NCBI RefSeq assembly: GCF_005886145.1
Contig: NZ_CP040504.1
Coordinates: 1,550,001 to 1,614,000, forward strand
Source of the DNA: Neisseria sp. oral taxon 014 str. F0314
GTDB lineage: Bacteria; Pseudomonadota; Gammaproteobacteria; Burkholderiales; Neisseriaceae
DNA length: 64,000 bases
Reading direction: 5' to 3'
This document shows, one piece after another, positions 54,086-62,559 of the stretch; the first letter of the stretch is position 1, and each line of letters opens with the position of its first letter. The notes beneath the pieces were generated by a model, which searched no databases, was not told the origin of the DNA, and worked only from the letters and a program-made list of their open reading frames with translations. A program made the position numbers and the translations under genes.

Positions 54086-54931
54086 CTATTCTTGAGACGG
54101 AACAGAAAAAAGTAAGGAAACCAGTACCACCGCAAAGCGTTCCGCCGCGCCTTGCGCCGTGTGCAGGTAGAGCGCGGGTTCGATGAGTTCCAATTCGTTC
54201 AGCAGCAGCCTGCCGCCGATGATTGTGCCGTCCACCCGTGCGTAAACGGGCATTTGCGGCAATAAGTCCAGCACGCTGCGGGCGGTGCGGACGACGGTTT
54301 CGGACGGGGCGGCGGGGCGGATTTCGACGCCGTAGGCGGAATTGGCGCGCCATTCGCCCTGCGGCGGCCGGCGGAGCACAGCGTGGCTGAATGTACCGTT
54401 GAAAAATATCAGCGAGGTTTCGCCCGCCTGTTCGATTTCGCGGATGTATGGCTGGACGATGACGCCCTGCGGATAGGCCGGCCAATCGGGCGGCGGCGAA
54501 GCGGCGGTGATTCTGGCGACGGCGCGCCCGCTTTGTCCGACGGCGGGTTTGATGACGGCTTCCTGCCAGCCGCGTTCGCGCAAAATATTTTGCACCGCTT
54601 GGTTTTCGGGCGGTGCGAACACGCTCGGTATCACGTCCGCACCCCATGCGGCCAGGTCGCACAGGTATTTTTTGTTCATGTTCCAGCGTATCAGCGGCGG
54701 CGGATTGACAAACTGCTGCCCGCTTTTTTCTGCGTCGTCCAGCCAGCGGCGGAATGCCTGCGGTTCGGCGGCATAGTCCCACGCGCACAGAGGCAGCAGG
54801 AATGGGTCGGACGGACGGTTTTGCCAGATGTCGAAGCGGGTGGGGACGGATTGGCGGTTAAGTATGTCCGCCAGCGGCAGCAGGTTTTGCGGCGGCTGCG
54901 GATAGGTGCGGCAGGTGGTGATGGTGAGCAT
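54086..54931 (-). CDS. ATP-grasp domain protein
   Basis: A roughly 280-residue ATP-grasp enzyme, cytosolic. The N-terminal part contains WNMNKKYLCDLAAWGADVIPSVF, the ATP-binding lysines and the lid region (EAVIKPAVGQSGRAVARI), then YIREIEQAGETSLIFFNGTFSHAVLRRP, and the metal-binding late motif ARVDGTIIGGRLLLNELELIEPALYL. These resemble glutathione synthetase/RimK-like ligases, which join an acid to an amine. The acceptor is unknown. Neither start option has a clear ribosome-binding site; ATG 54931 is chosen over TTG 54964. Pseudoazurin lies upstream on the same strand. Confidence 0.8.
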   Translation of the reverse strand: MLTITTCRTYPQPPQNLLPLADILNRQSVPTRFDIWQNRPSDPFLLPLCAWDYAAEPQAFRRWLDDAEKSGQQFVNPPPLIRWNMNKKYLCDLAAWGADVIPSVFAPPENQAVQNILRERGWQEAVIKPAVGQSGRAVARITAASPPPDWPAYPQGVIVQPYIREIEQAGETSLIFFNGTFSHAVLRRPPQGEWRANSAYGVEIRPAAPSETVVRTARSVLDLLPQMPVYARVDGTIIGGRLLLNELELIEPALYLHTAQGAAERFAVVLVSLLFSVPSQE

Positions 54932-54962
54932 GGTCGGGCGGTATCGGTTGGACAGGAATCTC

Positions 54963-54996
54963 AAAAGGCCGTCTGAAACGTTTTCAGACGGCCTTT
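54963..54996 (-). terminator. Inverted DUS pair after pseudoazurin
   Basis: AAAGGCCGTCTGAAA and complement, directly past the pseudoazurin stop and overlapping the alternative start of the ATP-grasp gene. Confidence 0.7.
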
Positions 54997-55001
54997 GCGG
55001 T

Positions 55002-55433
55002 TTATTTGACCTGCTGCATGTATTTTTTCAGACGACCCTTGCTCTGCATGGCGCGGCTTTCCAGTTCGTCCACAACGGCTTGCGCTTTGGCTTTGTTCAC
55101 CGGTTTGCCGACCTGAATCACGCCGCTCATGTTCATCATGCGGTGCGGCGGGCAGGTATAGACGTACACGCCTTCTTTGTCGAGTTTGAGGGTGAAGTCT
55201 TTGCCGTCTTCGGACAGGAAGTCGGCAACGCCGTCGGGCAGGGCTTTGCTTTGCACCCAGTGGCCTTTGTTGGCGGCTTTGAAGGTTACGGTGTCGCCGA
55301 CTTTGGCGTTGACGTAGCCGGGTTCGAACACCATGCTGCCGTCTTTGCCGTTGTCGAGCATTTTGACTTCGTGGTTGGCGGCGTATGCGCCGAGGGAAGC
55401 GGTCAGCATCAGGAGGAAGAGGGATTTTTTCAT
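55002..55433 (-). CDS. Pseudoazurin
   Basis: A 143-residue periplasmic blue copper protein that carries single electrons, in other bacteria to nitrite or nitrous oxide reductase. Signal peptide about 1-18. The type 1 copper ligands fit exactly: His58 (NKGHWVQS), Cys94, His97 and Met102 (YTCPPHRMMNM), with the C+3 His and C+8 Met spacing of pseudoazurin. FEPGYVNAKVGDTVTFKAANKGH matches the family. No denitrification gene is in the window. Known neisserial blue copper protein is the lipid-anchored azurin Laz, which this is not. Confidence 0.92.
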   Translation of the reverse strand: MKKSLFLLMLTASLGAYAANHEVKMLDNGKDGSMVFEPGYVNAKVGDTVTFKAANKGHWVQSKALPDGVADFLSEDGKDFTLKLDKEGVYVYTCPPHRMMNMSGVIQVGKPVNKAKAQAVVDELESRAMQSKGRLKKYMQQVK

Positions 55434-55506
55434 GGGGAAAGTCCTTTCTAAGGATAAAAAATATGGGGCGGGCTGATGGGTCGAAGAGGCAAGCCTTGGG
55501 CTTACC

Positions 55507-55539
55507 GCCCTCTCCCTAACCCTCTCCCGCGGGAGAGGG
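55507..55539. repeat. REP-like repeat, single copy
   Basis: GCCCTCTCCC-TAACCCTCTCCC-GCGGGAGAGGG carries a perfect CCTCTCCC/GGGAGAGG hairpin. The same motif recurs as an inverted pair at 57612-57727. A degenerate dRS3 lies at 55619-55638. Confidence 0.7.
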
Positions 55540-55618
55540 GATAAGTTGCAGGGAGTTCGCAGGCCGGATGCTCAAATCCGACAGTTCAGGAGCAGATTGT
55601 TGATTTTCAACCGTCGTC

Positions 55619-55638
55619 ATCCTCGCGCAGGCGGGAAT
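55619..55638. repeat. Degenerate dRS3 repeat
   Basis: ATCCTC-GCGCAGGC-GGGAAT: the right half and core are exact, the left half has two changes. Confidence 0.55.
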
Positions 55639-55664
55639 CCATTGGAATGACGGCGGCAGTTAAG

Positions 55665-56432
55665 TTACGCCGTCTGCCGCATCGGACGGATAACGGGCAG
55701 GCCTTTGCTGTCGTATAAAAGTTCGATGTCCACCTTATACAGCCTGCCTATCATGTCCGCCTGCAACACGTCCTGCGGCGCGCCCTGCGCCTGTACTTTG
55801 CCTTCGCCGAGCAGAATCACGCCGTCTGAAAACTGCGCGGCAAGGCTCAAATCGTGCAACACCATCAGCGTAACCAGATTGTGTTCGTGCGTGTATTGCA
55901 CCACGCGTTCTAAAAGATTGAGTTGGTGGTGCATATCCAGCGCGCTGACCGGTTCGTCCAGCATCAGGATTTCGGGACGGCGCAGCATGACTTGGGCAAA
56001 CATGACGAGCTGCCGCTGTCCGCCGGAAAGCCGCATGACGTCGCGGTGCGCCAGATGGCCGATGCCCAGCTCCGCCATGATACTTGCGGCTTCGTGCAGC
56101 AGTTCGTCGCCGACGTGCATGTGCAGCGCGTCCATGCGGCCGAGCAGCACGACTTCCAGCGCGGTCAGCGAGGCTTCGGCGGCGGTGTCCTGCGGCATAT
56201 AGCCTATGCGTTTGCGCCAGCTTTGCAGGTGGATTTTGCTCAACGCTTCGTTGCCGTAGCGGATGGTGCCTTTGTGCGCCACTTCGCCGAAAATCGTTTT
56301 CATCAGCGAGGATTTGCCCGTACCGTTCGGGCCGAGCACGGAATAGACTTTGCCTTGTTCCAGCGTCAAATCGATATTGTCGGCGACCACATAATCGCCG
56401 CGCCGGATGTGTACGTTTTCAAGTTTCAACAT
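55665..56432 (-). CDS. Iron/siderophore ABC transporter ATPase
   Basis: A 255-residue FepC-type ATPase that powers uptake of an iron complex (family expectation: siderophore or haem). Walker A GPNGTGKSSL (about 34-43), Q-loop YMPQDT, signature LSGGQRQLVMFAQ, Walker B LMLDEPVSALD and H-loop LHDLSLA are all present. It follows the permease gene by 10 bases on the same strand, so the pair is one operon. The substrate-binding protein gene lies 0.8 kb upstream. No TonB-dependent receptor is in the window. Confidence 0.93.
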   Translation of the reverse strand: MLKLENVHIRRGDYVVADNIDLTLEQGKVYSVLGPNGTGKSSLMKTIFGEVAHKGTIRYGNEALSKIHLQSWRKRIGYMPQDTAAEASLTALEVVLLGRMDALHMHVGDELLHEAASIMAELGIGHLAHRDVMRLSGGQRQLVMFAQVMLRRPEILMLDEPVSALDMHHQLNLLERVVQYTHEHNLVTLMVLHDLSLAAQFSDGVILLGEGKVQAQGAPQDVLQADMIGRLYKVDIELLYDSKGLPVIRPMRQTA

Positions 56433-56442
56433 TTCAGACGAC

Positions 56443-57489
56443 CTACCGTTTCGTTAACACAATCCAGAAGAAGAACGGCACGCCGACAAACGACGTAACA
56501 ATCCCCACCGGAAACAGCGCGCCGGGGATGATCACCTTGGACAACACGCTGGCCACCGACAAAAACGCCGCCCCCGCCAGCATTGCACCGGGCAGGAAAA
56601 AGCGTTGGTCTTCGCCCAAAAGAATTCGTGCCACATGCGGCGCGACCAGTCCGATAAAGCCGATTACGCCGACGAAACTGATTGCCGTTGCCGTCATCAC
56701 CGCCACCAGCACCAGCGTTTTCAGGCGCAAAAGTTGCAGATTGATGCCCAGCCCGACGGCGCGTTCTTCGCCCAAACGCAGCGCGGTCAGCTTCCACACG
56801 TCGCGCGAAAGCAGAATCACGCATACCGCCGTAACCGCCGCCGTAATGATGACCGTCTCCCAAGTCGCCTTGGTCAGGCTGCCGAACAGCCAAAAAAGAA
56901 TCTGCTGCGAAATCTCAGGCGCGGCGATAAACTGAATCAGCGACAAAATCGACTGAAACAGAAACAAAAGCGCAATCCCCACCAACACCAGCATCGCCGA
57001 ATTGAAGCGGCGCGCCGAGGCAAACAGAAACAAGATGCCCGAAGCCAGCATGGTCATCACAAACGCACCGATGGGGACGGCGACCGTTTCAGGCAGCCCG
57101 AAACCGCCGAACGCAATCACCGCCGACGCGCCCAAACCCGCCGCCGCCGCCAAACCCAGCGTATAAGGGCTGGCCATCGGATTGTTCAACAACGTCTGAA
57201 TCTCCGCCCCGCCGACACCCAAAGCCGCACCGACCACCAGCGCCATCACCGCAATCGGCAGGCGCAAATCCATCACAATCAGGCGGTTCATTTCATCGAC
57301 TTCGGGTTTGCCCAGCAAAACATTGACCACTTCGGCGACGGGCAGCGTGTCCGTCATTGCCGGGCCGGTGGCGATGTCGAATAAGAAGCTGACCGCCGCG
57401 ATGATTAAAAACATCAAAACAATCAACCAACGCTTGCCTTCTAGCCTGCGCTGGTTCCTCACAATCTCGGCGACAACCGAATCATTCAT
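56443..57489 (-). CDS. Iron/siderophore ABC transporter permease (FecCD family)
   Basis: A 348-residue inner-membrane permease with about ten hydrophobic helices. The FecCD/BtuC signatures are visible: LRLPIAVMALVVGAALGVGGAEIQTLLNNPMASPYTLGLAAAAGLGAS near the N-terminus, and ISFVGVIGFIGLVAPHVARILLGEDQRFFLPGAMLAGA as the coupling helix that contacts the ATPase. It is a single-gene permease, so a homodimer is expected. The gene order is binding protein, permease, ATPase, interrupted by a repeat-filled gap before this gene. Confidence 0.93.
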   Translation of the reverse strand: MNDSVVAEIVRNQRRLEGKRWLIVLMFLIIAAVSFLFDIATGPAMTDTLPVAEVVNVLLGKPEVDEMNRLIVMDLRLPIAVMALVVGAALGVGGAEIQTLLNNPMASPYTLGLAAAAGLGASAVIAFGGFGLPETVAVPIGAFVMTMLASGILFLFASARRFNSAMLVLVGIALLFLFQSILSLIQFIAAPEISQQILFWLFGSLTKATWETVIITAAVTAVCVILLSRDVWKLTALRLGEERAVGLGINLQLLRLKTLVLVAVMTATAISFVGVIGFIGLVAPHVARILLGEDQRFFLPGAMLAGAAFLSVASVLSKVIIPGALFPVGIVTSFVGVPFFFWIVLTKR

Positions 57490-57611
57490 TTTTTAAACCT
57501 TTGAAATTAAGGAACAAGGTCGGGTATCTATGCCCGACCATCTCTTTTGTCTGTATCCGTTTTGAAGGGTGGTTTTTTGAAAATCGGGATAACGGCGTTC
57601 CAAACGGCTTT

Positions 57612-57727
57612 GCCCTCTCCCTAGCCCTCTCCCACGGGGAGAGGGAACAAATGGCAGGGAATCACAACAATGGTCGGACTTCAGTTATCTGTTCCCTCTC
57701 CCCGTGGGAGAGGGCTAGGGAGAGGGC
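57612..57727. repeat. Inverted pair of REP-like repeats (MITE-like)
   Basis: Two copies of the CCCTCTCCC-type repeat (57612-57645 and 57694-57727) face each other, about 34-base arms enclosing about 48 bases. The whole 116-base unit could fold into one long stem. Copy 55507-55539 belongs to the same family. Confidence 0.75.
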
Positions 57728-57776
57728 AAAACAGTCAAACCCACCTGAAGCTCTCTGTTCGGCGCGATAGGAAGTC

Positions 57777-57869
57777 GTAGCGTGGGCTTCGCCCACGAAA
57801 AACAGGGAAACTCCCATACCGCTTGCCATCATTTCCGGAAACATTACCCGTGGGCAAAGCCCACGCTAC
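57777..57869. repeat. Repeat B copy 1 (93 bases, inverted ends)
   Basis: Ends GTAGCGTGGGC and GCCCACGCTAC are perfect 11-base inverted repeats; an inner GCTT-CGCC and AAAGC arm extends them. The core contains CGCTTGCCATCATTTCC. It is a short non-coding element with a sister copy at 58129-58220. Confidence 0.8.
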
Positions 57870-57955
57870 TTTCAGACGACCTTTTGCATAAAAAGGTCGT
57901 CTGAAACCCATAAGCCCGCCTTGCTGATTTTTCGGATACAGATACAATCAACCTC
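57867..57955 (-). pseudogene. Remnant of the 3' end of a second iron-binding-protein gene
   Basis: This segment aligns base for base with the end of the binding-protein gene and its terminator (58238-58325). On the minus strand it reads YLYPKNQQ where the live gene ends YLYPKGQ-stop; the stop TAA has become CAA. Only the last eight codons remain. Confidence 0.7.
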
Positions 57956-57982
57956 TTACGTCGATACAGCTTATTACCAGCC

Positions 57983-58085
57983 GTCATTCCCGCGCAGGCG
58001 GGAATCCATCGAAAATTTTAAGAAACGGGTATTTAGAAACAGTTACCAAAATTCAAAAGTGGATTCCCGCCTGCGCGGGAATGAC
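57983..58085. repeat. NIME-like unit
   Basis: Perfect dRS3 repeats at 57986-58005 and 58063-58082 face each other with a core of about 57 bases. It separates the two copies of the duplicated segment. Confidence 0.85.
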
Positions 58086-58128
58086 GGCTGACAGAAGTGC
58101 TGTATCAAAAACCAAGTGGACCGCAGTT

Positions 58129-58220
58129 GTAGCATGGGCTTTGCCCGCGAAAATATGGAAAACCTCATACTGTTCGCCATCATTTCCGCAAACGTCATCC
58201 GTGGGCAAAGCCCACGCTAC
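58129..58220. repeat. Repeat B copy 2 (92 bases, inverted ends)
   Basis: Ends GTAGCATGGGC and GCCCACGCTAC match copy 1 except one base; the shared core CGCCATCATTTCC is visible. A further partial end CACGCTAC follows at about 58236-58243. Confidence 0.8.
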
Positions 58221-58244
58221 GGTTCTGTACAAGATTCACGCTAC

Positions 58245-58280
58245 TTTCAGACGACCTTCCGCGTAAAAAGGTCGTCTGAA
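58245..58280 (-). terminator. AGGTCGTCTGAA-type hairpin after the binding-protein gene
   Basis: CTTTCAGACGACCTT and AAGGTCGTCTGAAA face each other 16 bases past the stop. The duplicated copy lies at about 57870-57906. Confidence 0.7.
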
Positions 58281-58295
58281 ACCCGCAAACCAGCC

Positions 58296-59411
58296 TTACT
58301 GGCCTTTCGGATACAGGTAGAACGTACCGTTTGGCACGACAGGCAGGTTTTGGCGGTAGAAGTCCATATAGGTCTTCTCAGGGTTGAAATCCTTAAACAA
58401 CTGCGGATAAATCGCTTTGGCCATAAACTGAATCGATGCGCTGTCGGACAGCGTGCGCGAGTTGGCGTGGTAGGCGGCATAGAGGCGGTTGTTTTTAATC
58501 GCAGGCAGGTTGGCCCAGCCGGCGCGTTTGGCAAAGCCTGCCAAGCGTTTTTCCGCTTCCGCTTTCGGAATGCCCCAGCCCATCACCATGGCGGTCGGGC
58601 TTTTCTTCAATTCGGTTTCGCGGCCGGTAATCACGATGACGTCGGGTTTGGCGGCAAGGACTTTTTCAGGGTTGATCGGGCCGTAGAACTCGACCGAAGA
58701 AGCGGCGATATTGTTGCCGCCGACCAGCGTCGCCATCGAACCCCACATGCTCTTGCCGAAGGTGACGCTGTGTTCCGCCGGGCCTTTGTTGCCGAACTCA
58801 ACATACACTTTAGGCTTGGGCAGGTTGGCTTTTTTCACGCGCGCTTGGATGGTGTCGGCGATGCGTTTGTAGTCCGCCGCCAGCTTGTCCGCCTTTTGCT
58901 GTTGGCCGGTCAGCGTGCCGATAAGTTTGGTCGATTGGACGTGTTTGGCGACCGTTTGCGCGTTGTAGTCCAACACCACAATCGGAATGCCCGCCTTGTT
59001 GATGCGGTCAAGGTCTGAACCCAAAGCCTTATACTGCCAGTCTGCCAAAATCAGCAAATCGGGTTTCAATGCCAATACTTTTTCAACGGAGAACGTGCCG
59101 ACTTCCACCTCGCCCACGTCGGCAAGCTGGTTCAACTTGGGCACGGCTTTGCTGAATGCTGCCCAGCTCGGCGGCGCCCAATCGGCCCAAACCGCTTTGG
59201 AGAAACCGACCACATTATTCAGCGCGTCCTTGCCGCCGATGGCCATGTAGTCTTGATAATAAAAGCCCAAAACCACGCGTTTGGCGGGCAGGTCGACGGT
59301 TACTTTGCGGCCGTTGACATCGGTAAGCTGAACCGGTTTGGCATAAGCGGCAAGGGTTGCGCAGGAAAGTGCGGCAGCCAGCGCGAAGGCGGACAAACGC
59401 TGAAATTTCAT
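58296..59411 (-). CDS. Iron/siderophore ABC transporter substrate-binding protein
   Basis: A 371-residue periplasmic binding protein (signal about 1-24, ending AYA). It has the TroA/BtuF layout: N-lobe DVNGRKVTVDLPAKRVVLGFYYQDYMAIGGKDALNNVVG, the DLLILADWQYKALGSDLDRINKAGIPIVVLD stretch, a long backbone helix (VKHVQSTKLIGTLTGQQQKADKLAADYKRIA) and a C-lobe with PDVIVITGRETELKKSPTA. The ligand is inferred to be an iron complex from the permease and ATPase downstream. A Fur-like site lies just upstream. The start has a poor ribosome-binding site. Confidence 0.9.
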   Translation of the reverse strand: MKFQRLSAFALAAALSCATLAAYAKPVQLTDVNGRKVTVDLPAKRVVLGFYYQDYMAIGGKDALNNVVGFSKAVWADWAPPSWAAFSKAVPKLNQLADVGEVEVGTFSVEKVLALKPDLLILADWQYKALGSDLDRINKAGIPIVVLDYNAQTVAKHVQSTKLIGTLTGQQQKADKLAADYKRIADTIQARVKKANLPKPKVYVEFGNKGPAEHSVTFGKSMWGSMATLVGGNNIAASSVEFYGPINPEKVLAAKPDVIVITGRETELKKSPTAMVMGWGIPKAEAEKRLAGFAKRAGWANLPAIKNNRLYAAYHANSRTLSDSASIQFMAKAIYPQLFKDFNPEKTYMDFYRQNLPVVPNGTFYLYPKGQ

Positions 59412-59436
59412 TAAGTTTATTCCTTATAATTTAATC

Positions 59437-59455
59437 GATAACAATTATTGTTTCC
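59437..59455 (-). promoter_or_regulatory. Possible Fur box upstream of the binding-protein gene
   Basis: GATAACAATTATTGTTTCC matches 12 of 19 positions of the Fur consensus and contains the palindrome AACAAT-T-ATTGTT, 26 bases before the start. The match is partial, but the context (iron importer) supports it. Confidence 0.45.
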
Positions 59456-59572
59456 TTAATTTATATTAAATTACAGGATTTTTCAAGTATCGAAAGATAG
59501 CCAAACGGGAAAGCGGATAAACGGCCTGCCGAATCAAATAAAGAGGTATTTCCCGCAATAAAATATGTCAAA

Positions 59573-59604
59573 AGGCCGTCTGAAATTTATTTTTCAGACG
59601 GCCT
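59573..59604 (-). terminator. Inverted DUS pair after the 64-residue gene
   Basis: AGGCCGTCTGAAA and complement with a short AT loop. Confidence 0.75.
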
Positions 59605-59650
59605 GTGTAGGAAAATAACCGAATCTGCCTTTCAAACCGGCAGCGGCGCG

Positions 59651-59845
59651 TTAACGGGACAAAGAGGGAGCCTTCCGCGGCGGGTTTACCGTCAGGCGGA
59701 CTGCCTCTTCGAGTTCGTCGTCATCCCGATCAATAAGTTCTATCGGGAATTTCAGACGCAACGCCGTAACGATGGCGCCGACCGACAATCCTGCGGCATC
59801 AAGCAACTCGATTTCCTTAAGCACCGGTTTGGAAAGGTTGAACAT
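59651..59845 (-). CDS. Small acidic-middle protein, function unknown
   Basis: A 64-residue product without a signal. MFNLSKPVLKEIELLDAAGLSVGAIVTALRLKFPIELIDRDDDELEEAVRLTVNPP has a helix, a helix-like stretch with LSVGAIVTALRLKF, then an acidic DRDDDELEEA and a helix. The middle section LSVGAIVTALRLK resembles a helix-turn-helix, but too short to call. AAGGA precedes the start. Downstream of metG in the same orientation. Confidence 0.6.
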   Translation of the reverse strand: MFNLSKPVLKEIELLDAAGLSVGAIVTALRLKFPIELIDRDDDELEEAVRLTVNPPRKAPSLSR

Positions 59846-59892
59846 GGTTTTTCCTTAAGATTTAATTTGTGTCAGACGGAAAACAGCAAACC

Positions 59893-61950
59893 CTAACCCA
59901 CTTTGTCGCCCGGCTGCGCGCCTGCATCCACATCCAAGAGCCTCAGTTTGCCCTCGGCGGTGGCGGCGGAGAGGATCATGCCTTCGGATACGCCGAATTT
60001 TGCCATTTTGCGCGGGGCGAAGTTGGCGACGGCGATGACCATGCGGCCGTTCAATTCGGCGGGGTTGGGATAAGACGCGGCGATACCGGAGAAGATGATG
60101 CGTTTTTCAAAACCGAAATCGAGGTCGAATTTCAAAAGTTTGGTGCTGCCTTCGACGGCTTCGCAGTTCAATACTTTGGCGACGCGCATGTCGATTTTCA
60201 TAAAGTCGTCGAAGCTCGCCTGTTCGGCAACTTTTTCGTATTTACCCTCTTCGGCGGCAGGCGCAGGGGTCGTCTGAATGCTTTGTTTGTTGGCTTCGAT
60301 TAAATCGTCCACTTGTTTTTGCTCCACTCGTTGCATTAAATGTTCGTATTTGTTGATGGCGTGTTCGCCCAAGGTTTCGCACGTGTTCGCCCAGGTAATC
60401 GCGTCCAGATTGAGGAAACGCGCGGCGTTGGCAGCGGTTTGCGGCAACACGGGGGCGAGGTAAGCGGTCAGCATGGTGAAGGCGTTGATGAGTTCGCTGC
60501 ATACTTCGTGCAGGCGTTCGTCTTGCCCTTCTTGTTTGGCGAGTTCCCACGGCTTGTTGGCATCGACGTATTCGTTCACCGCGTCCGCCAATGCCATGAT
60601 GTCGCGCAGGGCGCGGGCGTATTCGCGGTTTTCGTATTGCTCGGCGATGGTCTCGCTTTCGGCGGCGAGTTTTGCCAGCAATGTGCTGCCTGAAACGTCT
60701 TTCAGACGGCCTTCAAAGCGTTTGGCGATGAAACCTGATGCGCGGGCGGCGATGTTGACGTATTTGCCGACGAGGTCGCTGTTGACGCGCGAGATAAAGT
60801 CTTGCAGGTTCAAATCGATGTCTTCGATTTTGCTGTTGAGTTTGGCGGCGATGTAGTAGCGCATCCACTCGGGGTTCAGGCCTTGTTCCAGATAGGATTT
60901 GGCGGTGATGAAGGTGCCGCGCGATTTGGACATTTTTTGTCCGTCGACGGTCAGGAAACCATGTGCGTACACGCCGGTCGGGGCGCGGTGGCCGGAGAAA
61001 TGCAGCATGGCGGGCCAGAACAGGGCGTGGAAATAGAGGATGTCTTTGCCGATGAAGTGGTACATCTCGGTTTGGCTGTCGGCTTTGAAGTATTCGTCAA
61101 AATCGATGCCGATGCGGTCGCACAGGTTTTTAAACGACGCCATGTAGCCGACGGGCGCGTCCAGCCAGACGTAGAAGTATTTGCCCGGCGCGTCGGGGAT
61201 TTCGAAACCGAAATACGGCGCGTCGCGGGAAATGTCCCAGTCGGACAGGGTGGTTTCTTCGCCTTCGCCCAGCCATTCTTTCATTTTGTTGAGGGCTTCG
61301 GCTTGCAGATGGGGCTTGCCGTCGTGCGGGTTGTTGCCGGAAGTCCATGCTTTGAGGAAGTCGGCGCATTCGCCCAGTTTGAAGAAGAAGTGTTCGGATT
61401 CGCGCAATTCGGGTTTGGCACCGGAAACGGCGGAATACGGGTTAATCAGTTCGGTCGGGGAATAGGTCGTGCCGCAGACTTCGCAGTTGTCGCCGTATTG
61501 GTCTTGGGCGTGGCATTTGGGGCATTCGCCTTTGACGAAGCGGTCGGGCAGGAACATTTGTTTTTCAGGGTCGAAAAGCTGCTCGATGACGCGGCTTTCG
61601 ATTTTGCCGTTGGCTTTCAGCGCGCGGTAAATGTCTTGGGAAAACTGTTTGTTTTCAGGGGAATGGGTGCTGTAATAATTGTCGTAGCCGATGAAAAAGC
61701 CGGTGAAGTCGGCGAGGTGTTCTTCGCGCACTTTGGCAATCATGTCTTCGGGCGCGATGCCTTGTTTTTGCGCGGCAAGCATCACGGGCGTGCCGTGGGT
61801 GTCGTCGGCGCAGCAGTAGTGGCACTCGTGGCCGCGCAGTTTTTGAAAGCGCACCCAAACGTCGGTTTGGATGTGTTCGACCATGTGGCCGAGGTGGATG
61901 CTGCCGTTGGCATAGGGCAGCGCGGAGGTAACAAGGATTTTGCGTGTCAT
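59893..61950 (-). CDS. metG: Methionyl-tRNA synthetase
   Basis: Charges tRNA-Met with methionine. The 685-residue class I enzyme has the HIGH motif in [16 protein letters not shown], the four-cysteine zinc knuckle in [33 protein letters not shown], the KMSKS motif in [11 protein letters not shown], the anticodon-binding helical domain and a C-terminal tRNA-binding OB-fold (about 580-685: [15 protein letters not shown]). The last feature makes it the longer, dimeric E. coli type. A DUS is read in frame. Length is standard. Confidence 0.98.
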   Translation of the reverse strand: MTRKILVTSALPYANGSIHLGHMVEHIQTDVWVRFQKLRGHECHYCCADDTHGTPVMLAAQKQGIAPEDMIAKVREEHLADFTGFFIGYDNYYSTHSPENKQFSQDIYRALKANGKIESRVIEQLFDPEKQMFLPDRFVKGECPKCHAQDQYGDNCEVCGTTYSPTELINPYSAVSGAKPELRESEHFFFKLGECADFLKAWTSGNNPHDGKPHLQAEALNKMKEWLGEGEETTLSDWDISRDAPYFGFEIPDAPGKYFYVWLDAPVGYMASFKNLCDRIGIDFDEYFKADSQTEMYHFIGKDILYFHALFWPAMLHFSGHRAPTGVYAHGFLTVDGQKMSKSRGTFITAKSYLEQGLNPEWMRYYIAAKLNSKIEDIDLNLQDFISRVNSDLVGKYVNIAARASGFIAKRFEGRLKDVSGSTLLAKLAAESETIAEQYENREYARALRDIMALADAVNEYVDANKPWELAKQEGQDERLHEVCSELINAFTMLTAYLAPVLPQTAANAARFLNLDAITWANTCETLGEHAINKYEHLMQRVEQKQVDDLIEANKQSIQTTPAPAAEEGKYEKVAEQASFDDFMKIDMRVAKVLNCEAVEGSTKLLKFDLDFGFEKRIIFSGIAASYPNPAELNGRMVIAVANFAPRKMAKFGVSEGMILSAATAEGKLRLLDVDAGAQPGDKVG

Positions 61951-62011
61951 GGTTTATGCTTGGGAAAACAATCATTAAAGATGGGGGAATTATACCGCAA
62001 AACAAATATGG

Positions 62012-62056
62012 AAAGGCCGTCTGAAACCCCTGCAAGGGTGTTTCAGACGGCCTTTC
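62012..62056 (-). terminator. Inverted DUS pair after the 91-residue gene
   Basis: AAAGGCCGTCTGAAACCC and complement, a long stem between the stop at 62078 and the metG start. Confidence 0.75.
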
Positions 62057-62077
62057 GACGGAACGGACTTCTTTAAA

Positions 62078-62353
62078 TCAGCGTTTCGCTTTTGCCGGTT
62101 TTTTCTTGTCCGACGCCGCCAGACGCATGGCGACGAACTCGACCATCAGGTCTTTTTTCGTCCAGAAAAAGGTTTTCATTTTTTCCAGCGAATAAATCTT
62201 CCTGACCATTGCGGGCAGGCCGTTGTGGATGATGGCGGCGATTTCGCCGTTGGCGGATTCGCTGTCCATCGCGGTTTTGAGGTCGGTACCATGCGCCAGC
62301 AGGTAGTCGTTGATGGCTTTTTTCACGCCGCCGTTGATTTCAAACTGTTTCAT
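62078..62353 (-). CDS. Conserved small basic protein, function unknown
   Basis: A 91-residue cytosolic product. It is mostly helical: MKQFEINGGVKKAINDYLLAHGTDLKTAMDSESANGEIAAIIHNGLPAMVRKIYSLEKMKTFFWTKKDLMVEFVAMRLA, ending in a Lys-rich tail KKKPAKAKR that could touch nucleic acid. No known domain is recognised. AAAGGAAAG lies before the start. It is the gene just upstream of metG and shares its orientation. Confidence 0.7.
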   Translation of the reverse strand: MKQFEINGGVKKAINDYLLAHGTDLKTAMDSESANGEIAAIIHNGLPAMVRKIYSLEKMKTFFWTKKDLMVEFVAMRLAASDKKKPAKAKR

Positions 62354-62559
62354 CAGGCTTTCCTTTCCGTATATGCGTTGACTTGAAACGTTATTGTTAT
62401 GAACTACTTACTGAAGTTATTTTAACAGAATGTGCATTCGGCCGCACTTTTCGGACGGTGTTGCGGCGGTCGTTGTGTTCCGATTGATACAAAACAAGGC
62501 GGCAATCGGCTCCGTTTTGCCGTTACAATACGGATATTGTGTTTTGAGGCCGTCTGAAA

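Noticed and set aside
57735..57947. Minus-strand 70-codon frame starting MYLYPKNQQ
   Set aside because: It consists of the duplicated gene-end remnant, a DUS hairpin and repeat B. It is not a gene.
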